The notes under the pieces were generated by a model. It saw only the letters and a list, made by a program, of their open reading frames with translations. It did no database searches and was not told the DNA's origin. The position numbers and the translations under genes are program-made. 64,000 nt of DNA. It comes from Pectobacterium punjabense (GTDB lineage: Bacteria; Pseudomonadota; Gammaproteobacteria; Enterobacterales; Enterobacteriaceae). Shown piece by piece: positions 24,382 to 35,843 of this stretch; position 1 is the first letter of the stretch; the number at the start of each line of letters is the position of its first letter. The DNA lies in the NCBI RefSeq assembly GCF_012427845.1, contig NZ_CP038498.1:1798001-1862000 (forward strand), in the 5' to 3' direction.

Positions 24382-25617
24382 TCAATGTCCCAGCAGGGCG
24401 TTGAAGGGCTCGATTTCTACCCATTCGCCAGCAGCGACGTGACCACGATCCTGCTCAAGCACGATGAAACAGTTACCGAGGCTGAACGAGCTGAAAACGT
24501 GTGAACCCTGATGCCCGGTGGTTCTCACTTCCAGTTCACCCTGCGCGTTGCGGCTAAAAATGCCTCGCTGGAAATCGGTGCGCCCCGGCGTCTTTTTCAA
24601 CGCGCTGGTGGTTTTGACGCGCACTCGCGGCGGCTGGTGCCACTGTGTATAGCCAGACAGGCGAGCTAGCAGCGGTTGCACCAACTGATAGAATGTCAGC
24701 GCGGCGGATACTGGATTCCCCGGCAGGCCGCAGAACCAGGCGTGTTGTAACTTGCCGAAGGCGAAGGGTTTACCGGGTTTGATCGCCAGCTTCCAGAAAT
24801 GGATATCGCCCAGTTCATCCAGCATTTGCTTGGTATAATCCGCTTCGCCAACGGAAACGCCGCCGCTACTAATCACCAGATCGGCAAACTGGTCTGCCTC
24901 ATGGAATGCGGCACGCAGCGCGTCTGGATCATCGCGGATGATGCCCAGGTCTTGCACGTCGCAGCCTAGCTGTTCAAGCATCAAACGGACGGCAAAACGG
25001 TTGGTGTCATAAATCTGGCCGTCTTCCAGTGGTTTACCGACGGGTTGCAGTTCATCACCGGTTGAAAACACCGCGACTTTCAGGCGACGTACTACGTCAA
25101 TCTGCGCAATCCCCAACGAAGCCAGCAGCGGCAATTCCGCCACGCCCAGTTTGCAGCCCGCAGGTAGCACGCTGGCACCCGCCTGAATATCTTCTCCTGC
25201 CAGACGAATATTTTGACCGGGTTTGACTTCATGTGGGAAACGGATGCCGTCTTCACTCACGTCAGCCTGTTCCTGCATGATCACGGCGTCTGCTCCTGCG
25301 GGAATTGGCGCACCGGTCATGATACGAATGCAGGTTCCGGCAGGCCATTCACCGGTGAAAGGCGCGCCAGCGAAGGCTTTTCCTGCCAGCGGCAGCAGTG
25401 TGGCAATCGACAAATCGGCGCAGCGCACTGCATAGCCATCCATCGCGGAATTAGCAAAAGGCGGGACGTTAATCGGGGAAGCAATGGCACGGGCGGTGAT
25501 CCGTCCAGCGGCGTCGAACAGGGATACGCGCTCTGTTTCGGTAAGTGAAGGAACCTGAGAAAACATGTTTTCCAGAGCTTGTTCAAGAGTCAGTAAACCT
25601 GCGTTAACGCTTTCCAT
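24382..25617 (-). CDS. moeA: MoeA, molybdopterin molybdenumtransferase
   Basis: 411 residues from ATG 25617 ([15 protein letters not shown]), preferred over a 13-residue-longer frame because GGAGT lies eight bases upstream and the length matches E. coli MoeA. Motifs: [29 protein letters not shown], the MoCF_biosynth core with YDTNRF and [13 protein letters not shown], and GLPGNPVSA. It inserts molybdate into adenylylated molybdopterin. moeB follows two bases later, one operon. The isoaspartyl peptidase gene iaaA and gsiA lie next to moeA in E. coli; here iaaA is absent. Confidence 0.96.
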   Translation of the reverse strand: MESVNAGLLTLEQALENMFSQVPSLTETERVSLFDAAGRITARAIASPINVPPFANSAMDGYAVRCADLSIATLLPLAGKAFAGAPFTGEWPAGTCIRIMTGAPIPAGADAVIMQEQADVSEDGIRFPHEVKPGQNIRLAGEDIQAGASVLPAGCKLGVAELPLLASLGIAQIDVVRRLKVAVFSTGDELQPVGKPLEDGQIYDTNRFAVRLMLEQLGCDVQDLGIIRDDPDALRAAFHEADQFADLVISSGGVSVGEADYTKQMLDELGDIHFWKLAIKPGKPFAFGKLQHAWFCGLPGNPVSAALTFYQLVQPLLARLSGYTQWHQPPRVRVKTTSALKKTPGRTDFQRGIFSRNAQGELEVRTTGHQGSHVFSSFSLGNCFIVLEQDRGHVAAGEWVEIEPFNALLGH

Positions 25618-26090
25618 CTTTACTCCACCGTTTTTCATCAATACAGTCTGTTTCATTCATATGGCTTTTTTCAGTAGCACGGAATGTTCCGCCAGCATGC
25701 CGTTCATGAGCGAAAACCCGTTTCTTATGCCACTATTAATTATGTCAGAGTTCGTAACGTGGGTGAATGTATGCAGGTCAAGGAATCCGGCTTTTGGCGT
25801 GTGAATCCTCGTTAGAGGTTAGGCAACATAGGCAGGATTCAGCGCAGATGTTTTTTCTTCAATTCGCACTATTTCGGGAAAAAATGAGTGCATCTGCCGG
25901 AGATATCGTGCTTTATTACGTCGCTTTATGATAATTAACTTAATGTTATAAAAAGAAATTTCTCACTGTCCTGATTTCAGTTTCCGCTTTACATCATACC
26001 TTGCGCTAAATATAGTCGAAAACCGCTGATAATTTGTTCCTGACCGCGTTGCGCTGATTCCAGCCGCATTTATAGGGAGATTCGCCGTTC
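25618..26090. promoter_or_regulatory. Divergent promoter region of moeAB and gsiABCD
   Basis: 473 bases with no supported gene. E. coli carries iaaA here; no iaaA-like peptide segment was recognised in any frame. AGGGAGA stands 12 bases before the gsiA ATG. An imperfect AT-rich core at 25,925-25,975 could be a promoter. Confidence 0.5.
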
Positions 26091-27992
26091 ATGTCGCTCA
26101 CACAGGATCATTATGCCTCGCTGTCTTCCCCTGTTCCAGGGCTGGTTTTGCCTGAAAAACGGGTGGTGGACGTGCGCAATCTGAGTGTCTATTTCGAACA
26201 ACAGGGACAGCGGACGGATGCGGTACGCAATTTGACGTTCTCTGTCGATCGCGGCGAAACGCTGGCTATCGTCGGGGAGTCGGGCTCGGGTAAATCGGTG
26301 ACGTCTCTGGCGCTGATGCGTTTGGTCGAACACGCAGGTGGGGTGATTCACCAGGGGGATATGCTCTTTCGTCGTCGCGATGGTGATGTGCTGGATCTCC
26401 GTGGTGCTCGTCAGCGGGTGATGCGGACGTTACGCGGAGCGGATTTAGCGATGATTTTCCAGGAACCGATGACGTCGCTCAATCCCGTCTTCCCGGTCGG
26501 CGAACAGATAGCCGAGTCGATTCGTTTGCATCAGGGCATGAACCGGCAGGCTGCGCGTGCAGAAACCTTGCGCATGCTGGATCTGGTCAGAATACCGGAA
26601 GCGCGTAATGTGCTGGATCGCTACCCTCACCAACTCTCTGGCGGAATGCGTCAGCGGGTCATGATTGCGATGGCGCTCTCCTGTAAGCCGTCGCTGCTCA
26701 TTGCCGATGAACCGACGACCGCGCTGGATGTCACCATTCAGGCGCAAATCCTGCAACTTATCCGTGTGCTACAGCGTGAAATGGACATGGCCGTGATTTT
26801 TATCACCCACGACATGGGGGTGGTGGCGGAAGTCGCGGAGCGCGTATTGGTGATGCACCGTGGGGAAAGCGTTGAAGCGGGAAGCGTAGGGCAGATTTTT
26901 ACCGCGCCGCAGCACCCGTATACGCAGGGATTGTTGGCGGCAGTACCCGCATTAGGGTCAATGCGCGGGCAACCCTTCCCAGCAAAATTTCCGCTACTGG
27001 ATCGACGCGCGATGCCAATCACAGACAACGCGCCGCAGGATACGGTTCCTGCGCATGCGGAGCCGATCTTACAGGTGAGCCATCTGGTGACGCGTTTTCC
27101 AATTCGCAGCGGGTTATTAAACCGTGTGACGCGTCAGGTGCATGCGGTGGAAAACGTCAGCTTCGATCTCTGGCCGGGGGAAACGCTTTCGCTGGTTGGC
27201 GAATCGGGGTGCGGCAAGTCCACAACCGGCCGGGCGTTGCTCCAACTGGTTGAAAGTCAGAAGGGTGAGATTACCTTTAATGGCCAGCGCATCCATCAGT
27301 TAAAAGGTGCCGCATTACAGCGTTTGCGGCGTGATATTCAATTGATTTTTCAGGACCCCTATGCGTCTCTGGACCCTCGTCTAACCGTCGGGTTCTCGAT
27401 TATGGAACCGCTGCTGGTACACAACATTTGCCGTCGGCAGGAGGCGGAGAAACGCGTTGAATGGCTATTGTCGCGTGTAGGATTGGAGCCGGAACACGCC
27501 CGACGCTATCCGCATGAATTTTCCGGTGGTCAGCGTCAGCGCGTTTGTATCGCCAGAGCGTTGGCGCTGAACCCTAAAGTGGTGATTGCGGATGAGGCCG
27601 TATCTGCGCTGGACGTGTCGATTCAGGCGCAAATCATCAATCTGATGCTGGAGTTGCAACGTGAGTTTGGCATCGCATTTTTGTTTATTTCACATGATAT
27701 GGCGGTGGTTGAACGCATTAGCCATCGTGTAGCGGTGATGTACATGGGGCAAATTGTCGAGATCGGTCCACGGCAAGACGTGTTTGAACGTCCTCGGCAT
27801 CCTTATACCCGCAAACTGATGTCGGCAGTGCCGATTGCCGATCCCTCACGCCGTAAGCGTGAGCAGGTGTTGCTGGTTGATGAAATACCCAGTCCGATCC
27901 GAGGGATGGGTGATGAACCGATCACGGCGCCTTTGGTTCAGGTTGGTGAGCGACACTTTGTTGCGCACCATCCGATTGCCGGTGCTTATTAA
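26091..27992 (+). CDS. gsiA: GsiA, glutathione importer ATPase (two fused ABC domains)
   Basis: A 633-residue protein. First ABC domain (about 25-270): Walker A GESGSGKS, signature LSGGMRQR, Walker [13 protein letters not shown]. Second ABC domain (about 325-575): Walker A GESGCGKS, signature FSGGQRQR, Walker [13 protein letters not shown]; the segment [12 protein letters not shown] shows the oligopeptide-transporter ATPase tail. Matches E. coli GsiA closely. It powers glutathione import through GsiCD with GsiB as binding protein. It is the first gene of the operon; gsiB begins 25 bases later. Confidence 0.96.
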   Translation: MSLTQDHYASLSSPVPGLVLPEKRVVDVRNLSVYFEQQGQRTDAVRNLTFSVDRGETLAIVGESGSGKSVTSLALMRLVEHAGGVIHQGDMLFRRRDGDVLDLRGARQRVMRTLRGADLAMIFQEPMTSLNPVFPVGEQIAESIRLHQGMNRQAARAETLRMLDLVRIPEARNVLDRYPHQLSGGMRQRVMIAMALSCKPSLLIADEPTTALDVTIQAQILQLIRVLQREMDMAVIFITHDMGVVAEVAERVLVMHRGESVEAGSVGQIFTAPQHPYTQGLLAAVPALGSMRGQPFPAKFPLLDRRAMPITDNAPQDTVPAHAEPILQVSHLVTRFPIRSGLLNRVTRQVHAVENVSFDLWPGETLSLVGESGCGKSTTGRALLQLVESQKGEITFNGQRIHQLKGAALQRLRRDIQLIFQDPYASLDPRLTVGFSIMEPLLVHNICRRQEAEKRVEWLLSRVGLEPEHARRYPHEFSGGQRQRVCIARALALNPKVVIADEAVSALDVSIQAQIINLMLELQREFGIAFLFISHDMAVVERISHRVAVMYMGQIVEIGPRQDVFERPRHPYTRKLMSAVPIADPSRRKREQVLLVDEIPSPIRGMGDEPITAPLVQVGERHFVAHHPIAGAY

Positions 27993-28017
27993 CAGGGATT
28001 CACAAGGAGAACGTAGC

Positions 28018-29562
28018 ATGAGCGTAATGACGATAAAACGGCGCTGGTTAGTCGCCGCAGGGGTAACCGCAGCGATGGCAGCCTCACCCGTCTGGGCAGC
28101 TAAAGATGCGGTTATCGCCGTGGGTTCCACGTTTACCAGCCTGGACCCCTATGATGCCAACGATTCGCTATCGCAGACGGTGGCGAAGTCATTCTATCAG
28201 GGGCTTTTTGGCTTCGATAAAGAGATGAAGCTGGTAAACGTCCTGGCGGACAGCTACGACGTCAGCCCGGATGGCCTGGCGTATACCGTCAAGCTGCACC
28301 CTGGCGTCAAATTTCACGATGGGTCAGCGTTTAATGCCGCGGCTGTCAAAGTGAATCTGGATCGTGCCAGTAACCCAGAGAGTCGTCTGAAGCGGTATAA
28401 CCTGTTCAAAATGATCGACAAAACCGAGGTGGTGGACGATCTGACAGTGAAAATTATGCTGAAGACGCCGTTCTCGGCGTTTGTTAACAATCTGGCGCAC
28501 CCGGCGGCAGTCATGATCTCTCCAGCGGCATTAAAGCAGTACGGCAAGGAGATCGGTTTTCACCCGGTTGGCACCGGCCCATATCGCTTTGTGGCCTGGA
28601 ATCAGACCGATTTTGTCAAAGTGGAGAAATTCAGCGGCTACTGGAAAGCTGGGTTGCCTAAGCTGGACAGCATTACCTGGCGTCCGGTAGTGGATAACAA
28701 CACGCGTGCTGCACTGCTGCAAACGGGCGAAGCGCAGTTTGCTTATCCAATACCGTTCGAGCAGGCCAAGGTGTTGGAGAAAAATGACAAGCTGGCGCTG
28801 GTGGCGTCACCGTCGATCCTGCATCGCTACATCAGCATGAATGTCACGCAGAAACCGTTTGATAACCCGAAAGTACGACAGGCGCTGAACTACGCAATTA
28901 ACAAAGAGGCACTGATTAAAGTGGCGTTCTCCGGCTACGCGACGCCAGCCGAAGGGCCACTGCCGGGCAGCATTGATTATTCAGTAAACTATCAGCCGTG
29001 GCCTTACGATCCAGCGAAGGCACGCGAGCTACTAAAAGAAGCAGGCTACCCGGACGGTTTTACCACCACGCTATGGTCGTCGCATAACCACAGTACGGCG
29101 CAGAAAGTCTTGCAGTTCACGCAACAACAGCTTGCACAGGTTGGCGTGAAAGTGCAGGTGACCGCGATGGATGCGGGGCAACGCGCCGCGGAAGTCGAAG
29201 GCAAGGGCGTGAAAGAAACGGGCGTTCGCCTGTTCTATACCGGCTGGTCGGCATCGACGGGAGAAGCGGACTGGGCGCTGTCGCCACTGTTTGCGACCGC
29301 TTCCTGGCCACCCGCGCAGTTCAACACGGCTTTTTACAGCAACCCGCAGGTTGACGTAGATCTGGCCAATGCGCTGAAAACGACGGATCGAGCGGAAAAA
29401 CAGAAACTGTATAAGGATGCGCAGGACAAAATCTGGGCCGATGCACCGTGGATTTTTCTGGCGACAGAGCGCTTAGTGTCGGCTAATAGCAAGAAGCTGA
29501 CCGGGTTCTATGTGATGCCGGATACCTTGTTTAGCTTTGATGATGCCGATCTGACGGAGTAA
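28018..29562 (+). CDS. gsiB: GsiB, periplasmic glutathione-binding protein
   Basis: 514 residues from ATG 28018, selected because CAAGGAGAACGTAGC lies just before it and a signal peptide follows ([20 protein letters not shown], cleavage near residue 28); longer frames run back into gsiA. SBP_bac_5 fold with the family segments [33 protein letters not shown] and [13 protein letters not shown]. It delivers glutathione to GsiCD in the periplasm. Confidence 0.95.
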   Translation: MSVMTIKRRWLVAAGVTAAMAASPVWAAKDAVIAVGSTFTSLDPYDANDSLSQTVAKSFYQGLFGFDKEMKLVNVLADSYDVSPDGLAYTVKLHPGVKFHDGSAFNAAAVKVNLDRASNPESRLKRYNLFKMIDKTEVVDDLTVKIMLKTPFSAFVNNLAHPAAVMISPAALKQYGKEIGFHPVGTGPYRFVAWNQTDFVKVEKFSGYWKAGLPKLDSITWRPVVDNNTRAALLQTGEAQFAYPIPFEQAKVLEKNDKLALVASPSILHRYISMNVTQKPFDNPKVRQALNYAINKEALIKVAFSGYATPAEGPLPGSIDYSVNYQPWPYDPAKARELLKEAGYPDGFTTTLWSSHNHSTAQKVLQFTQQQLAQVGVKVQVTAMDAGQRAAEVEGKGVKETGVRLFYTGWSASTGEADWALSPLFATASWPPAQFNTAFYSNPQVDVDLANALKTTDRAEKQKLYKDAQDKIWADAPWIFLATERLVSANSKKLTGFYVMPDTLFSFDDADLTE

Positions 29563-29651
29563 TCCAGCACGAAAATATGACCAGGGAGTCGGGTGGCCAT
29601 GGAGCTACCCGCAGTGGTCAACACTCGTCCACTCATAGGAGAGTCTGACGC

Positions 29652-29678
29652 ATGTCTGTGGAAAACTGTTCATGCTGA
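29652..29678 (+). CDS. Eight-codon minicistron overlapping the gsiC start
   Basis: ATG 29652 opens MSVENCSC and stops with TGA at 29676-29678, overlapping the gsiC ATG (29672) out of frame. ATAGGAGAG lies eight bases before the minicistron's ATG, a better ribosome-binding site than any before gsiC itself. This arrangement would couple gsiC translation to the minicistron. Seen in sequence; function inferred. Confidence 0.4.
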   Translation: MSVENCSC

Positions 29679-30592
29679 ATTATTTTATTAAACGGCTACT
29701 AGGGCTGATCCCCACGCTCCTGATTGTGATGGTGCTGGTGTTCCTGTTCGTTCATCTGTTACCCGGCGATCCGGCGCGTTTAGCCGCCGGGCGGGAAGCG
29801 GATGCTGTCGTTATCGAGATGGTGCGGCAGGATTTGGGCTTGGATAAACCGCTGCCGCACCAGTTCTGGCACTTCTTCACTAATATCCTGCAAGGGGATC
29901 TGGGTACGTCGATCGTGTCGAAGCGGCCTGTCACGGAAGAGATCGCTATGCGCTTTATGCCGACCTTTTGGTTGACGGTGTCTAGCATGGCGTGGGCGGT
30001 GATTTTTGGCATGGCGATTGGCATCGTCTCTGCCGTATGGCGCAATGGCTGGCCAGATAGGATTGGCATGACGTTGGCGGTATCTGGTCTCTCTTTCCCG
30101 GCGTTTGCACTTGGCATGCTGTTAATGCAGATTTTTTCCGTCGAATTAGGCTGGCTACCAACGGTGGGGGCGGATACCTGGCTGCACTACATCTTGCCTT
30201 CCCTGACGTTAGGTGCGGCAGTCGCGGCGGTGATGGCGCGTTTTACCCGAGCGTCATTTGTTGATGTGTTGCAGGAAGATTACATGCGCACGGCGCGGGC
30301 AAAAGGCGTGCGAGAATCGCTGGTGGTCGTGAAGCACGGGCTGCGTAATGCGCTGATTCCGGTGGTCACCATGATGGGGTTGCAATTTGGCTTTTTGCTC
30401 GGTGGCTCCATCGTCGTGGAAAAAGTGTTCAACTGGCCGGGTTTGGGACGGCTGTTGGTGGATGCGGTGGAGATGCGCGACTATCCGGTGATTCAGGCTG
30501 AAGTGTTGCTGTTTTCACTGGAGTTTATTCTGATCAATCTGCTGGTTGACATGCTGTATGCCGCGATTAATCCAGCCATTCGTTATAAATAA
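29672..30592 (+). CDS. gsiC: GsiC, glutathione importer permease
   Basis: A 306-residue inner-membrane protein with the DppB/OppB-like layout: N-terminal helix ([20 protein letters not shown]), the LLPGDPARL segment, then five helices and the EAA loop ([28 protein letters not shown]) that docks to the ATPase. The C-terminal [30 protein letters not shown] matches E. coli GsiC. A 109-base gap after gsiB contains the minicistron. Confidence 0.95.
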   Translation: MLNYFIKRLLGLIPTLLIVMVLVFLFVHLLPGDPARLAAGREADAVVIEMVRQDLGLDKPLPHQFWHFFTNILQGDLGTSIVSKRPVTEEIAMRFMPTFWLTVSSMAWAVIFGMAIGIVSAVWRNGWPDRIGMTLAVSGLSFPAFALGMLLMQIFSVELGWLPTVGADTWLHYILPSLTLGAAVAAVMARFTRASFVDVLQEDYMRTARAKGVRESLVVVKHGLRNALIPVVTMMGLQFGFLLGGSIVVEKVFNWPGLGRLLVDAVEMRDYPVIQAEVLLFSLEFILINLLVDMLYAAINPAIRYK

Positions 30593-30601
30593 GGAAAGGG
30601 A

Positions 30602-31507
30602 ATGAGACACTGGCGACGTAAAGCTATGCTGGCGACGCTCCCTGTCATTAGGGATAAACCGGTTCGTACGCCATGGCGTGAATTCTGGCGGCGCTTTCTT
30701 CGGCAACGCGTAGCGGTTGCCGCTGGTCTGTTTGTGCTGCTGCTGGTTGTGGCTGCGTTTCTGGCTCCGTATCTGGTGCCCTATGATGCCGAGAACTATT
30801 TTGATTATGAACGCCTGAACGAAGGCCCCTCTGCGGCACATTGGTTGGGGGTCGATTCATTAGGGCGTGATATTTTCAGCCGAATCCTGATGGGGACGCG
30901 TATTTCGCTGGCGGCGGGTATTCTCTCGGTGCTGGTGGGGATGATTATCGGCACGACACTGGGGCTGTTGGCGGGCTACTACGAAGGATGGACGGACAGA
31001 ATCATCATGCGCATAGGCGATGTGCTGTTTGCCTTCCCTGGAATATTGCTGGCGATTGCCGTAGTGGCGATGATGGGCAGTGGGATGGCGAATGTGATTG
31101 TCGCTGTGGCGATTTTCAGCATTCCAGCCTTCGCCCGTCTGGTGCGAGGCAACACGCTGGTGCTGAAACAGCTCACCTATATCGAATCGGCTCGCAGTAT
31201 TGGTGCCAGCGACGGGACGCTCATCTTCCGGCATATCTTGCCCGGTTCGGTGTCTTCCATCGTGGTGTTTTTCTCGATGCGAATTGGGATGTCGATCATC
31301 ACTGCGGCTAGCCTGTCATTTCTGGGGCTTGGTGCCCAGCCGCCGATGCCTGAGTGGGGGGCGATGCTGAATGAAGCGCGGTCGGATATGGTGATTGCAC
31401 CACATGTCGCCATCTTCCCGAGTCTGGCGATATTTCTGACGGTCTTGGCGTTTAATTTATTAGGCGACGGTCTGCGCGACGCGCTCGACCCGAAATTGAA
31501 AAGCTGA
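30602..31507 (+). CDS. gsiD: GsiD, glutathione importer permease
   Basis: A 301-residue permease of the OppC/DppC group. Long N-terminal cytoplasmic stretch with basic [10 protein letters not shown], then helices beginning [17 protein letters not shown], the [14 protein letters not shown]...[12 protein letters not shown] periplasmic segment and the ATPase-docking loop ([23 protein letters not shown]). AAGGAAAGGG lies directly before the ATG. It pairs with GsiC. A terminator follows 6 bases after the stop. Confidence 0.95.
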   Translation: MRHWRRKAMLATLPVIRDKPVRTPWREFWRRFLRQRVAVAAGLFVLLLVVAAFLAPYLVPYDAENYFDYERLNEGPSAAHWLGVDSLGRDIFSRILMGTRISLAAGILSVLVGMIIGTTLGLLAGYYEGWTDRIIMRIGDVLFAFPGILLAIAVVAMMGSGMANVIVAVAIFSIPAFARLVRGNTLVLKQLTYIESARSIGASDGTLIFRHILPGSVSSIVVFFSMRIGMSIITAASLSFLGLGAQPPMPEWGAMLNEARSDMVIAPHVAIFPSLAIFLTVLAFNLLGDGLRDALDPKLKS

Positions 31508-31545
31508 ATAAAAAAAGCGCGACAATGAGTGCCGCGCTTTTCAGC
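31508..31545. terminator. Bidirectional terminator of gsiD and maeA
   Basis: AAAAGCGCG (31513-31521) pairs with CGCGCTTTT (31533-31541), loop 11 bases. Preceding A-run and following T-run suit both strands; gsiD ends on the plus strand just before it and maeA on the minus strand just after. Confidence 0.85.
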
Positions 31546-31562
31546 AGTAAAACCGTCAGCGC

Positions 31563-33260
31563 TTAGAACGACGTGCGTTTATAGCTGCGGTACTGTGGTT
31601 GCCAGAAGTTATGGTCAATCGCTTTCTGTAAGGCATCAGCAGAGGTGACGACGGCCACGCCTTGCAGCTGTGCGGCTTTACCCACTTCCAGTGCGATGCG
31701 CTTGGACACCTGCTGGATATCGGACAGATCCGGCAGCAGAGCGCCTTCGCCGTTATTCGCCAGTGGCGAGCAGTCAGCTAACGCGCGGCTGGCAGCCATC
31801 AACATACCGTCAGTGATACGCTTGGCGCCCGATGCCAGTACACCTAATCCGATACCTGGGAAAATATAGGAGTTGTTGCACTGCGCGATAGGGAAGACTT
31901 TATCCTGATAGTTAACCGGAGAGAACGGGCTACCGGTTGCGACCAGCGCTGAGCCTTCTGTCCAGCGAATAATATCTTCTGGACGCGCTTCCACGCGAGA
32001 TGTTGGGTTAGACAGCGGCATCACGATAGGGCGAGCGCAGTGCTTGTACATCTCACGAATGATTTCTTCCGTGAACAGGCCAGGCTGACCGGAGACACCG
32101 ATCAGGATGGTTGGTTTGGCATTGCGTACCACTTCCAGTAGTGAAATCGCGTCGCTGTTGCAATCCCAGTCAGCCAGCAGTTCACTTTTCTGCACCAGCT
32201 TGCTCTGGAAATCGAGCAGGTTTGGCAGTTTGTCCGTCAGCAGACCAAAGCGGTCAACCATAAAGACGCGTGCACGTGCTTCTTCTTCGCTCAGCCCTTC
32301 GGATTTCATCTGTGCGACGATTTGCTCAGCGATACCACAGCCCGCGGAGCCCGCACCCAAGAAGGTGACCGTTTGATCGCGCAACTGCGTACCTGCCGCG
32401 CGGCTAGCGGCAATCAGGCTGCCGATAGCGACGGCGGCGGTGCCTTGAATGTCATCGTTAAAGCTACAGATCTCATCACGATAGCGGTTCAGCAACGGTG
32501 TGGCATTTTTCTGTGCGAAGTCTTCAAACTGCAACAGCACGTTCGGCCAGCGGCGTTTCACGGCCTGAATGAACTCGTCAACGAAGGCATAGTATTCGTC
32601 GTCGGTAATGCGCGGATGGCGCCAGCCCATATACAGCGGATCGTTCAAGCGCTGTGGGTTGTTGGTGCCGACATCCAGAACGACTGGCAGGGTGTAGGCT
32701 GGGCTGATACCACCACAGGCGGTGTACAGCGACAGCTTACCGATTGGAATCCCCATCCCGCCGATACCCTGATCGCCCAGACCAAGAATACGCTCACCGT
32801 CGGTGACAACGATGACTTTTACGTTCTGCTTGGTGGCGTTTTGCAGCATATCGTCGATATGTGCGCGGTTAGGGTAGGAGATAAACAGGCCGCGGGCGCG
32901 ACGATAGATATCAGAGAAGTGCTCACAGGCTTCACCAACGGTCGGGGTGTAGATGATAGGCATCATCTCACTGAGGTGACCGTCCAACAGACGGTAGAAC
33001 AGCGTTTCGTTGGTGTCCTGAATGTTGCGCAGGTAAACGTGTTTTTCAATATCGTGTTTAAATTCCTGATACTGGCGCCAGGCGCGTTCTGCCTGTTCTT
33101 CGATAGTTTCAACGGCTTCTGGCAATAGACCTGCAAGGTTAAAATCAGCACGCTCTTCTTCGGTAAACGCGCTGCCTTTATTCAGCAAGGGGAATTCAAG
33201 CAAGATTGGACCAGCGTAGGGGATATAGAGAGGGCGTTTGCTTTCGTATTCTAATTCCAT
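31563..33260 (-). CDS. maeA: MaeA, NAD-dependent malic enzyme
   Basis: A 565-residue protein matching E. coli MaeA (SfcA) throughout. Malic signature: [32 protein letters not shown] and the NAD-binding [16 protein letters not shown]; catalytic residues of the class (YTPTVGEAC, and the [12 protein letters not shown] loop) are visible. It decarboxylates L-malate to pyruvate with NAD, connecting the TCA cycle with pyruvate. Cytoplasmic, monocistronic, terminator shared with gsiD. Confidence 0.96.
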   Translation of the reverse strand: MELEYESKRPLYIPYAGPILLEFPLLNKGSAFTEEERADFNLAGLLPEAVETIEEQAERAWRQYQEFKHDIEKHVYLRNIQDTNETLFYRLLDGHLSEMMPIIYTPTVGEACEHFSDIYRRARGLFISYPNRAHIDDMLQNATKQNVKVIVVTDGERILGLGDQGIGGMGIPIGKLSLYTACGGISPAYTLPVVLDVGTNNPQRLNDPLYMGWRHPRITDDEYYAFVDEFIQAVKRRWPNVLLQFEDFAQKNATPLLNRYRDEICSFNDDIQGTAAVAIGSLIAASRAAGTQLRDQTVTFLGAGSAGCGIAEQIVAQMKSEGLSEEEARARVFMVDRFGLLTDKLPNLLDFQSKLVQKSELLADWDCNSDAISLLEVVRNAKPTILIGVSGQPGLFTEEIIREMYKHCARPIVMPLSNPTSRVEARPEDIIRWTEGSALVATGSPFSPVNYQDKVFPIAQCNNSYIFPGIGLGVLASGAKRITDGMLMAASRALADCSPLANNGEGALLPDLSDIQQVSKRIALEVGKAAQLQGVAVVTSADALQKAIDHNFWQPQYRSYKRTSF

Positions 33261-33469
33261 GGCTTTTTACTCTTCGGATAGCAAAAAAGAAACTCAGGTG
33301 GTGTCGATGCGAAACTGCTGCGAATCTTAAATTACCCAGAAAATATGTACAGAAAATGTTAATTAAAATAGTTACAGATGGCTTGCATATTAGTCAAAAT
33401 ACAGGCTTTATCGATTCACCTCTCTTTTTTCACCTTTGCGTCGCTGATTTTTTGCGCTTCTCGCAACCC

Positions 33470-34360
33470 TTATTCCTCAATAAAGTGGTGCTCAACGTCG
33501 GTGCAACCCAGTTCGGCTAGCATGATTTGTGAGATCGCCCAGTGGCTGACAGCAGCATTACGGCGTTCAACGACGGCGGCATGTGCAATGGTGCAAGGCG
33601 CTTCGCCTGCCAGGTTCATCAGATTTAACGCGGCCTGTAAGGGCGGCAGGCTGGGGTTGAACGCCGCATTTTCTGCATAGCGACCGGTATAGAGGTTGCC
33701 ATTCGTCGTTTCTAGCGCAATGCCGCTGATCGCTTTGCTGTAAGGTGCGTGGCTACGGTTAGCGGCATCCAGTGCATGACGCGCCAGCGCATTCACATTC
33801 TGCAATGTCGCGCCGTGGTTGATGTCATCCATCAGTAGGGTATCGATGTTCAGATCGACGGGGCCAAAGGCATCGGGCAGATAGTGGCTAAGCACCGCAG
33901 GCTGGCGACCCGGCAGTTGAATACGCAGCGACGCCGCATTGCGCAATTCATTCATAAACTGGCGGCAGTGGCCACATGGCGTGTAGTTCACCGTCACGGC
34001 TCGCAATCCACGCTCATTGCGTAGCCAGGCGTGGCTGATGGCACTTTGTTCGGCGTGAACCGTTTGTTGAAGCTGAACGGCGGTGAACTCCATGTTCGCG
34101 CCAAAGTAGAAATTCCCGCTGAGTCCTTGTGCAATCGCACCAACCTGAAAATGCGAGATGGAGGCTTGTGCGCAGGCGGCTGCCAGAGGTAATAGCGCAA
34201 AGGCTAACGCATCGGTGTCTAACTGACTGGCCTTGCAGACCGCCTCTACGTCATCAGCGGTTAGCATCGCGGCGAAATCCGGTTTATCGATCAATGGGCG
34301 GATCGCAGCTTGCAGGTTGGCAGGTAATTGCTGGAAGGCGTTTTCGAATCGTGGATGCAT
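33470..34360 (-). CDS. cdd: Cytidine deaminase
   Basis: A 296-residue protein matching the E. coli homodimeric type of Cdd (about 294). N-terminal domain; catalytic centre HAEQSAIS (H, E) with [11 protein letters not shown] supplying the zinc cysteines; the C-terminal domain repeats the fold without the zinc site ([17 protein letters not shown]...[13 protein letters not shown]). It deaminates cytidine and deoxycytidine to uridine forms. Single gene; in E. coli it also lies next to the yohJ-yohK pair, conserved here. Confidence 0.96.
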   Translation of the reverse strand: MHPRFENAFQQLPANLQAAIRPLIDKPDFAAMLTADDVEAVCKASQLDTDALAFALLPLAAACAQASISHFQVGAIAQGLSGNFYFGANMEFTAVQLQQTVHAEQSAISHAWLRNERGLRAVTVNYTPCGHCRQFMNELRNAASLRIQLPGRQPAVLSHYLPDAFGPVDLNIDTLLMDDINHGATLQNVNALARHALDAANRSHAPYSKAISGIALETTNGNLYTGRYAENAAFNPSLPPLQAALNLMNLAGEAPCTIAHAAVVERRNAAVSHWAISQIMLAELGCTDVEHHFIEE

Positions 34361-34533
34361 ATCGGCTTACTCTTTTTACCCGTCAATGACGTCATGTTAG
34401 AAAGCAGAGTAGCAATAAATTGTGATCAAAATCTCTTTATTGAATGAAATGACTGCAACTTAATCCTTAAATGCGAGATGTATCTCAATTTTATAGTGAG
34501 GACGCTGCGTGATAGGCACCGTCCCCGCTAAAT

Positions 34534-35229
34534 TCAGCCAATGAGGTTCAAGAGTACGGGGAACACCAGCGGTGCAATCAGCGAGGTAATGATCCCACAT
34601 ATAACCAGTGCCAGTGAACTGAATGCCCCTTCCTGATAATCCACTTCGGCGCAGCGCGCCGTACCGAGTGCGTGCGAGGCGGTGCCCATCGACAACCCGC
34701 GTGCCGCTTTGGTTTTGATACCCACACGCTCGAACAGGCTGTGGCCTAAGACCGCACCAAGGATGCCGACAAAAATTACGCAGACGGCGCTGATAGCGGG
34801 AATGCCACCGATGGAGCTGGCTACCGCCATCGCAATAGGTGTAGTGACGGATTTTGGCAGTATTGAGGCGGCTATTTCCGGCGATGCGCCCATCCACAGC
34901 GCCACCAGCGTACCAGAGATAATTGCTGTCAGGCTACCGATGAAGCATACGCTGATGATCGACTTCCAGCGGGCGCGAATTTGGTGCAACTGTTCATAAA
35001 GTGGAAACGCCAGCGCGACTACGGCAGGTTGCAGCAAATCGTTAAGCACTTTGCTGCCTTGAAAGTAATGCTCGTAGGGGATCTTCAACACCAGCAGTAG
35101 CGGAATAATAATCGCCATTGACACTAACAGCGGATTTAACAGGGAAAGCTTGGTCAGCACGGCCAGCTTACGTGCGGCGAAAAAAACCAGCAGAGTAAGC
35201 GGCAATGACCACCATAAGTAGCTGAACAT
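34534..35229 (-). CDS. yohK: YohK, LrgB-family membrane protein
   Basis: A 231-residue membrane protein with about seven hydrophobic segments and the LrgB signatures (ILPKSVTTPIAMAVASSIGGIP, KAARGLSMGTASHALGTA). The family is discussed as holin/antiholin-like murein hydrolase exporter or transporter. The ATG overlaps the yohJ stop by one base (TAATG), a translationally coupled pair. Confidence 0.93.
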   Translation of the reverse strand: MFSYLWWSLPLTLLVFFAARKLAVLTKLSLLNPLLVSMAIIIPLLLVLKIPYEHYFQGSKVLNDLLQPAVVALAFPLYEQLHQIRARWKSIISVCFIGSLTAIISGTLVALWMGASPEIAASILPKSVTTPIAMAVASSIGGIPAISAVCVIFVGILGAVLGHSLFERVGIKTKAARGLSMGTASHALGTARCAEVDYQEGAFSSLALVICGIITSLIAPLVFPVLLNLIG

Positions 35230-35636
35230 TATTCGTTATCCTTCGGGGGCGTGCGATCGCTGGCTAGGGCTCGTTCACGCTGCATAATCTGGGTACTAAA
35301 ACCGACAACCAACATCACTATAAAGGTACTGATCAGACAGGAAACGACGATGGGGCCAAACTGTTGGCTGACCAGATCGTAATAATTCATAACGCCGACC
35401 CCAATGGGGACGAATAACAATGCCATATGGCGAATAAGAAGATGGCAGCCCGGTTTCACCCACTGTGCGGGTAGGATCTGCGAACAGAGCAGGGTGAACA
35501 AAACCAGCATACCGATGATACTGCCGGGGATAGTGAACGGAAGTAACGCGGATACCGCATTGCCTGCCAACAGGCAGAGATAAATCAATGCGAAAGCGCG
35601 TAAATACTGCCAGCAAATGATGAACGTATTACGCAT
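35229..35636 (-). CDS. yohJ: YohJ, LrgA-family membrane protein
   Basis: 135 residues from ATG 35636 ([20 protein letters not shown]); a longer frame to 35717 was rejected because E. coli YohJ starts at the equivalent place with 132 residues. Four hydrophobic segments and the LrgA pattern [16 protein letters not shown] and [15 protein letters not shown]. First gene of the yohJK pair, partner of YohK. Confidence 0.93.
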   Translation of the reverse strand: MRNTFIICWQYLRAFALIYLCLLAGNAVSALLPFTIPGSIIGMLVLFTLLCSQILPAQWVKPGCHLLIRHMALLFVPIGVGVMNYYDLVSQQFGPIVVSCLISTFIVMLVVGFSTQIMQRERALASDRTPPKDNE

Positions 35637-35790
35637 GGGAAATTCCTGATTAGCCGAGGGGATTATCATAACGCTAATGAAATTTACGTGCCACAGCTCA
35701 CGAATTATGTCAGGCAAGGCGAGCAGGCCTGAAAAATGAGTGGCGCGAGTTCAGGCTGAACATGAAACGAGAAGCGGATAAGATAAATTT

Positions 35791-35826
35791 GGTTCAACCC
35801 CCGCGTGTATGGATTGGGGGGGAACC
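35791..35826 (-). terminator. Probable terminator of celS
   Basis: GGTTC plus CCCCC on the left pair with GGGGG and GAACC on the right, one bulge, with a 13-base loop. It lies 18 bases past the celS stop on the minus strand; no long T-tract follows, so it may terminate partially. Confidence 0.5.
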
Positions 35827-35843
35827 AGAAGGATATAGACGCG

